The notes under the pieces were generated by a model. It saw only the letters and a list, made by a program, of their open reading frames with translations. It was not told the DNA's origin and did no database searches. A stretch of DNA of 47,119 bases from Halorubrum ezzemoulense DSM 17463 (GTDB lineage: Archaea; Halobacteriota; Halobacteria; Halobacteriales; Haloferacaceae), in assembly GCF_002114285.1 (NCBI RefSeq), contig NZ_NEDJ01000024.1, forward strand, positions 1 through 47,119, given 5' to 3'. Shown piece after piece: positions 42,693-47,119 of this stretch; positions within the stretch are counted from its first letter, which is position 1; each line of letters begins with the position of its first letter. Position numbers and translations under genes: made by a program.

Positions 42693-43427
42693 CTACTGGT
42701 TCGCCGAGCGCGCGTCGAGCGCGACCGGTATCGACCGGCTCGCCACGTCCCCGGCGAACACCTCGCCGTCGGCTTCCAGCAGGTCGAACGTGTCGTAGTG
42801 GATCGGGACGACGAGGTCGGGGTCCATCGCCTCGGCCAGGTCCGCCGCCTCGCGGGGGTCCGAGACGATGCCGCCCCCGCCGATGTTCGCGAGGAAGACG
42901 GAGACGTCGAGCTCGGCGAACCCGTCGAGCGCGTCCGAGTCGCCGGGCCAGAAGACGGTGCGCCCGCCGAGCGACAGGAGGAAGCCGCAGCCGAACCCGG
43001 ACGGGTGCGCGACCGAGCCGTCGGCGTCCGCGTTCGGCCCCTCCGGATCGTTGTGTGCCGGGACGGGCCAGACCCGTACCTCGCCGGCGGGCGTCTCGAC
43101 GTCGACGCGGTCTTCCTCGCCGACGCGGACGACCTCGTACTCTTCCGCGAGCGCGTCGATCGGCTCCACGTCGCGGTCGATGCCGGCGGGGTCGACCCCG
43201 TCGTAGATCACGAGCGTCGCGTCCTCGCTCGCGACAGACCGGATCCCGTCGCTGTCGTAGTGGTGGTCGTGGGTGACGACGACGAGGTCGCCGTCGCGCG
43301 CCCAGTAGTTGTCGAGGACGCCGTACCGGCCGGGGTCGGTGTAGGCCACCGGCCCCCCGTCCGTCTCCAGCCGCGCCGTCGCGTAGCCGAGCCACTCCAC
43401 CGAGAACTCCTCGTAACAGACCGTCAT
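42693..43427 (-). CDS. MBL-fold hydrolase-like protein
   Basis: The 244-residue protein has a metallo-beta-lactamase fold pattern of the UlaG type: WLGYATARLETDGGPVAYTDP near the start, THDHHYDSDG, then VPAHND, GDSDAL and a C-terminal VVPIHYDTFDLL. The usual HxHxDH metal motif is altered here to HDHHYDS, apparently two residues shorter than the common form. This could be a family-wide variant or loss of one metal site. The function is unknown. It lies upstream of the GCS2 gene on the same strand, with about 110 bp between. Confidence 0.82.
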   Translation of the reverse strand: MTVCYEEFSVEWLGYATARLETDGGPVAYTDPGRYGVLDNYWARDGDLVVVTHDHHYDSDGIRSVASEDATLVIYDGVDPAGIDRDVEPIDALAEEYEVVRVGEEDRVDVETPAGEVRVWPVPAHNDPEGPNADADGSVAHPSGFGCGFLLSLGGRTVFWPGDSDALDGFAELDVSVFLANIGGGGIVSDPREAADLAEAMDPDLVVPIHYDTFDLLEADGEVFAGDVASRSIPVALDARSANQ

Positions 43428-43462
43428 GATACCGTCTGCGGGCGCGCTCGTCTTGAGGGTGG

Positions 43463-44350
43463 CTATCGGTCGCGATCGCGCTCGGCGTCGAGGGCCGTGT
43501 CGCCGATCGCCCCGTCGTCGACCGAGCCGTCGTCGACCGATTCGCCCTCACCGATCACGAGCAGGTCCCACGCCGCCGTGAGCGTCTCGTCGTCGATCGA
43601 CCGCCCCAGCGCGTGCTCGGGAACGAGCGGCATCGGAATCGGAACGTATCCGGCCTCGCGCAGCGCCGCGAACCCGCTGACCGTCTCGACGACCGTCCCG
43701 TCGCCTCCCCGCCGGACGCGGAACCGCTTGTCGTCCGGATCGCGGCGGTACGCGAACGGGAACGCCTCGTCCGGCGGGGTCTGGAGGCTATCGACGCCGG
43801 CGAGGACGGCGACCGCCTCGCCGTCGACCTCGCAGAGGAGCCGGGGGACGACGGGTCGCCCTTCGTCGTCGACCGCGGCGGCGTCGACGTCCGAGCGGGC
43901 CGTCACCGGGCCGAGGGGCGTGTCCGTCTCGCGCCAGCCGAACGTCGGATGGCCGAGGCCGTCGGCGCGGACGCAGGCGTAGCCGCCGCCCGAGACCGGG
44001 ACCCGGTCCGGGCCGAGGTGGAAGGTTCGTCGACCGTCGGTCCGCTCGGCGAGCAGCGGCGGGTCGGCGAGGAGGTCGCGCACGGCCGCCGCGGTGTCGG
44101 CGTCGCGGGCGACGAACAGCGCGCGGCGGCCCCGGTCGAGCGCGTGGCCGAGCCGCGAGGCGATCACGATCGGCGTCGCGTCGTCCGCTGCGAGCGGCTC
44201 CACCGCCAACCGGTCGTCGCCGCGGGTCGCGACCGCCGGCGGCTCGGCACCCGTCTCCGGGCGGTCGACCTCGAACCCCGCCGCCGCGAGTCGCTCGACG
44301 GCCGCGTCGGTGAGGTCTCGCCGCGTCGCGTCGCCGAGCGGGCCTGGCAT
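43463..44350 (-). CDS. Conserved acidic protein, function unknown
   Basis: I do not recognise the family of this 295-residue protein. The first third (MPGPLGDATRRDLTDAAVER and onward) reads as a small alpha/beta domain, possibly with a DNA- or nuclease-like core around RGDDRLAVEPLAADDATPIVIASRLGHALD. The middle holds HPTFGWRETDTPLGPV. The C-terminus is acidic and disordered (ESVDDGSVDDGAIGD). It lies between the MBL-fold protein and DNA ligase on the same strand, with a 48-bp gap to the ligase stop. A link to DNA metabolism is possible only from that neighbourhood. Confidence 0.72.
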   Translation of the reverse strand: MPGPLGDATRRDLTDAAVERLAAAGFEVDRPETGAEPPAVATRGDDRLAVEPLAADDATPIVIASRLGHALDRGRRALFVARDADTAAAVRDLLADPPLLAERTDGRRTFHLGPDRVPVSGGGYACVRADGLGHPTFGWRETDTPLGPVTARSDVDAAAVDDEGRPVVPRLLCEVDGEAVAVLAGVDSLQTPPDEAFPFAYRRDPDDKRFRVRRGGDGTVVETVSGFAALREAGYVPIPMPLVPEHALGRSIDDETLTAAWDLLVIGEGESVDDGSVDDGAIGDTALDAERDRDR

Positions 44351-44398
44351 GTGTTACCCTACGAACCGGACCGTCAAGGAGTTTCGCGTGTCGGAACG

Positions 44399-46309
44399 TC
44401 AGCCGTCGCCGGCGAACCGACGGACGCGGGCGAGCGAGTCGGCGTCGTCGACCCCCTTGTCTTCGCGGACGCCGACGAAGCGGGGGAAGCGGAGCGCGTA
44501 GCCTGCGGAGTACGTCGGCGAGGTCTGGATCTCCTCGTAGCCGACCTCGACCACGAGTTCGGGGTCGAACGAGACCGTCGTCCCCGTCTCGTCGACGACG
44601 TGCGGCTCCAACCGCTCCGTGAGGTCCGCGAGCGCCTCGTCGGTGATCCCCGTCGCCACCTTGCCGACCGTGGCGTACCCCGGTGGCGCGGGGTCGTCGG
44701 CGTCGCGGCCGCCGGCGTCGCGGTCGGCCGCGTCGTTCCCGGCGTCTTGTGCCGCGGACTCGTCCCCCTCGCGGACCGCGAGCAGGAACGTGCCGAACAG
44801 CTCCGCACGGCGCCCCTCGCCCCACTCGGCCCCGACGACGACGGCGTCGAGCGTCTCCACGTCGGGCTTTCGCTTCAGCCAGTCGCGCCCGCGGTCGCCG
44901 GGAGTGTACGCCGCGTCGGGGTTCTTCAGCATGACGCCTTCGTGGCCCGCGTCGAGCGCGGCCCGCTCCTCGGCCGCGATCGAGTCCGTGTCCGCGGCGA
45001 CGGTGAGATCCGCGGCTGCGTCCGGGAGGAACTCGTGGAGCCGCTCGTGGCGCGTGGTGAGGGGTTCGTCGAGTAAGTCGTCGCCGTCGGCGTGGAGGCA
45101 GTCGAACGCGTGGAGCCGCAGGGAGACCGCCTCGCGCATCCGGTCGATGTCGTGTTTTCGCCGGAACCGCCGCAGCACCTCCTGAAACGGGAGCGGGTCG
45201 CCGTCGTCGTCGACCGCGACGACCTCGCCGTCGAGGATGACGGGCGCGTCGACGCGGTCGGCGACGAACTCGACGATCTCGGGGAGCGCGTCCGTCACGT
45301 CGTCCATGTTCCGCGAGTAGAGCCGTGGACCGAGCGCGGTGCCCTCGCCGCCCGGCGCGTCGCCGTCCGGCACGCCGTCGTCCGCCTCGGCTCCGTGCGG
45401 CGCGTAGTGAACCTGAACGCGAGCCCCGTCGAACTTCGTCTCGACGGCGACCTCGCCGAACGCGTCGAGCGCGTCGGTCGCGGTGCCCGCCTGCGCGAGC
45501 ATCGCCTGGACCGGGCGGCCGACGCGCAGCGACTCCTCGCGGAGCCCCGCGACTCCCTCGTCGCGGGCGCGGACCGCGACCCGCCCGTAGTCGTTCGTCA
45601 CCTGAAGCGCGCGCTCGACGGCCGCGACCGCGTCGTCGGGCGCGGCGAGTTCGGGACCGTCGCCGTCGGCGGGGCCGTCATCGTCGTCGTCCCCAGACCC
45701 GTCGCCGTCGTGGGCCGTCTCGGAGGTCAGGAACGCCTCCGCGATCGCGTCCCGGACGGTTCCCTCGCCGACGCCGAGCCGCATCTCGCCGAGGACAAGG
45801 CGGGCGAGGAAAGCCGCCTCGCTCGGCGAACAGCGGGTGAACAGCCCGAACAGGGCGTCGCGTTTGCGCGACTCGCTGCCGTCGCCGCTCGCGGCCGCGA
45901 GGTTGCGGAGTTCCTCGTCGAGCGCGGCCACCGTGAGCGCGTCGCGACCGGAGCCGAACGCGGCGAGGCCCCGCTGGCCGCCGAAGTCGTACGCGGCCGC
46001 GACCGCACCGATCTCGCCCCGCTCGGCGAGGCGGTCCTCGACGTCGGCGGCGTCGACGTTCGGGCCCGCGGCGCGGGCGATCGCCTCGCGGCAGAGCGCG
46101 GGCCCGACGTCGAGCGTACGGGTGTCGTGGGCGGGGAAGACGCGACCGAGGAGGAACCGGACGACGACCGGGAGGTCGTCGGTCGACCCGTGGTTCGCGC
46201 CGCCGTCGCCGGCGTCCGCGAGCAGGTTGGCGACCGCAAGGGTCGTCTCGATGTCGCCGTCGTGCGCGGCCACCCGTTCCGCCCGCTCAGCCAGCGCGGC
46301 GAATTCCAT
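44399..46309 (-). CDS. ligA: ATP-dependent DNA ligase
   Basis: The enzyme seals nicks during replication and repair. The 636-residue protein has an N-terminal DNA-binding domain (about 1-260) and the nucleotidyltransferase domain with the active Lys K292 in ETKFDGARVQ (KxDG motif). RLYSRNMDD (motif III-like) and VILDGEVVAVD follow, and later EGVMLKNPDA and DWLKRKPD complete the lysine set (motifs IV-V). The C-terminal OB-fold domain follows. Acidic Gly/Asp-rich inserts (about 195-215, and 525-550) make it longer than non-halophilic relatives. The ATG at 46309 starts MEFAALAERAERVAA. It is divergent from the GNAT gene. Confidence 0.95.
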   Translation of the reverse strand: MEFAALAERAERVAAHDGDIETTLAVANLLADAGDGGANHGSTDDLPVVVRFLLGRVFPAHDTRTLDVGPALCREAIARAAGPNVDAADVEDRLAERGEIGAVAAAYDFGGQRGLAAFGSGRDALTVAALDEELRNLAAASGDGSESRKRDALFGLFTRCSPSEAAFLARLVLGEMRLGVGEGTVRDAIAEAFLTSETAHDGDGSGDDDDDGPADGDGPELAAPDDAVAAVERALQVTNDYGRVAVRARDEGVAGLREESLRVGRPVQAMLAQAGTATDALDAFGEVAVETKFDGARVQVHYAPHGAEADDGVPDGDAPGGEGTALGPRLYSRNMDDVTDALPEIVEFVADRVDAPVILDGEVVAVDDDGDPLPFQEVLRRFRRKHDIDRMREAVSLRLHAFDCLHADGDDLLDEPLTTRHERLHEFLPDAAADLTVAADTDSIAAEERAALDAGHEGVMLKNPDAAYTPGDRGRDWLKRKPDVETLDAVVVGAEWGEGRRAELFGTFLLAVREGDESAAQDAGNDAADRDAGGRDADDPAPPGYATVGKVATGITDEALADLTERLEPHVVDETGTTVSFDPELVVEVGYEEIQTSPTYSAGYALRFPRFVGVREDKGVDDADSLARVRRFAGDG

Positions 46310-46407
46310 ACGCGTCGGGTCGGCGGCCGGCGGGCAAAAGCGACGCGATGACGGCGGACGACCGGGCCGGGGAACCGCTTTTCACCTCCGCCCTCGTACA
46401 GCCGTCT

Positions 46408-46992
46408 ATGTACGTCCGCGACGCCAAAAACCGTGACGAGGCGTGGTTGTTGGACGCGATCGAGCAGCTGGGGCTCGACGACGTCGCCTTCCGGTCGCGG
46501 GACTACGTGATCGCGGTCGACGAGGAGTCGGGCGACCGGGCCGGGTTCGGTCGGCTCCGCCTCCACCGCGGCGACGAGGACGAGGAAAACCGGATCGAGC
46601 TCACCGGCATCGGCGTCCTCCCCGAGTGGCGCGACCGCGGCGTCGGGGCGCACGTCGTGGAGCGCCTCGTCGACACCGCGGCCGCGGACGGGTTCGAGAC
46701 GGTGTACGTGCTCACGGACCAGCCGGAGTACCTGACGCAGTTCGGCTTCGAGCGCGTCGACACCGACGACCTCCCGCCGGCCCTCTCGGACCGCCTCACC
46801 GAGAAGCGCGAGTTCCTCGGCGGCGGGGTCGTCGGCCTCGAACTGACCGTCGACGCGTTTGAGATGGCGGACCGGTTCCGGCGGGCGTTCAAGGACGCCG
46901 AGCCGACGGGCGACGACGAGCCGGAGGAGTCGGCGGAGGACTTCGGGATCGACCCCGACTCGGCGACGTACAAGTACGACACCGGTCGCTGA
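46408..46992 (+). CDS. GNAT-family acetyltransferase with halophilic tail
   Basis: The 194-residue protein has a GNAT core: the start MYVRDAKNRDEAWLLDAIEQ, the acetyl-CoA loop in GIGVLPEWRDRGVGAHVVE, and the C-terminal strand LTQFGFERV. A tail of about 60 residues after the core (DAFEMADRFRRAFKDAEPTG, acidic onward, ending YKYDTGR) is not part of the minimal fold. The acceptor substrate is unknown. The ATG at 46408 was chosen over one 60 bp upstream, which would extend into the promoter. A short T-tract follows the stop at about 47005-47010. Confidence 0.83.
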   Translation: MYVRDAKNRDEAWLLDAIEQLGLDDVAFRSRDYVIAVDEESGDRAGFGRLRLHRGDEDEENRIELTGIGVLPEWRDRGVGAHVVERLVDTAAADGFETVYVLTDQPEYLTQFGFERVDTDDLPPALSDRLTEKREFLGGGVVGLELTVDAFEMADRFRRAFKDAEPTGDDEPEESAEDFGIDPDSATYKYDTGR

Positions 46993-47004
46993 GCCGCGGG
47001 ACTG

Positions 47005-47011
47005 GTTTTTT
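47005..47011 (+). terminator. T-tract terminator after the GNAT gene
   Basis: A run of six T's (gttttttg, about 47004-47011) lies 12 bp after the stop codon of the GNAT gene. This is the expected archaeal termination signal. It is followed at once by the right-hand repeat. Confidence 0.5.
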
Positions 47012-47013
47012 GT

Positions 47014-47119
47014 GGCCGCTGTGGCGCGTGCCTCCGAGCGTCCGAAGGACGCGAGGAGCACGCGCGAGGGAGTCGGTGGTCCGGAGCGGAGCGGAGGACC
47101 GCCGACGAGGCTGGGGAGG
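47014..47119 (+). repeat. Right-end copy of the GC-rich dispersed repeat
   Basis: This copy carries gcctccgagcg (47030-47040), the gcgtccgaaggacgc hairpin, gcgaggagc, and gacgaggctggggagg (47104-47119), which ends exactly with the window. It is in opposite orientation to the left-end copy. An inserted segment of about 40 bp, ggtccggagcggagcgg-like, separates the middle and last blocks and is not seen in the left copy. Confidence 0.6.

Overview
The window is chromosomal DNA from an extremely halophilic archaeon (class Halobacteria), and the dispersed repeats at its two ends look most like Halorubrum. The evidence is very high GC with strong third-position GC, acidic proteomes, leaderless-style starts with TATA boxes, a haloarchaeal lipobox, a PGF-CTERM surface anchor with archaeosortase A, FtsZ1-SecE-Spt5, DphB, DtdA, a ferredoxin-dependent pyruvate oxidoreductase and an ATP-dependent archaeal DNA ligase. 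I see no rRNA, tRNA, CRISPR array, transposase or prophage. About 42 genes are supported, nearly all ordinary housekeeping or conserved haloarchaeal genes.

Layout. 0.2-7.9 kb: an ABC exporter, a small membrane protein, a stand-alone glutamate synthase large subunit (gltB) with a conspicuous 30-bp inverted repeat just upstream of its TATA box, and a 55-residue zinc protein. 8.0-11.7 kb: the most unusual locus, a large surface glycoprotein gene. It has a signal peptide, an AT-rich ectodomain unlike the rest of the window, a GC-rich distal domain, twelve 36-bp minisatellite units each encoding two N-glycosylation sequons, and then a frame break. Only after a -1 shift does the reading continue into a Gly/Pro/Ser-rich stretch and a PGF-CTERM anchor. 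11.9-18.0 kb: a DUF6517-like lipoprotein, a membrane protein, a Cys/His-rich HNH-like protein, an alkaline-phosphatase-superfamily protein, a PhzF-like isomerase, a tiny membrane protein and a Na+/Ca2+ exchanger.

18.0-24.0 kb: D-aminoacyl-tRNA deacylase, ftsZ1, secE, spt5, artA (archaeosortase A) and an MgtC/SapB-DUF4010 membrane protein, all on the plus strand. This block joins cell division, protein export, transcription elongation and surface-protein anchoring. ArtA is the enzyme expected to process the PGF-CTERM protein 10 kb upstream. 24.0-29.9 kb: two CBS-pair proteins, diphthine synthase, porAB with an Lrp-type regulator (lrpA1-like), and a GNAT acetyltransferase.

30.0-38.2 kb: isoleucyl-tRNA synthetase, a PLP aminotransferase, a YdjM-like membrane hydrolase, a PHP-type protein, a protein with two tandem Cys2His2 zinc fingers, arginase, a small membrane protein and a winged-helix regulator. 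38.3-47.0 kb: type II NADH dehydrogenase-like protein, nucleoside phosphorylase and cytidine deaminase (a pyrimidine nucleoside salvage pair), a GCS2-superfamily ligase, an MBL-fold protein, an unknown acidic protein, DNA ligase and a second GNAT protein.

The first ~88 and last ~106 bases are inverted copies of one GC-rich repeat, so the sequence probably ends where an assembly broke in a dispersed repeat. The strongest leads for something new are the frame-broken, mosaic, repeat-bearing surface glycoprotein and the C2H2 zinc-finger protein. Two dyad motifs shared between promoters are weaker leads.
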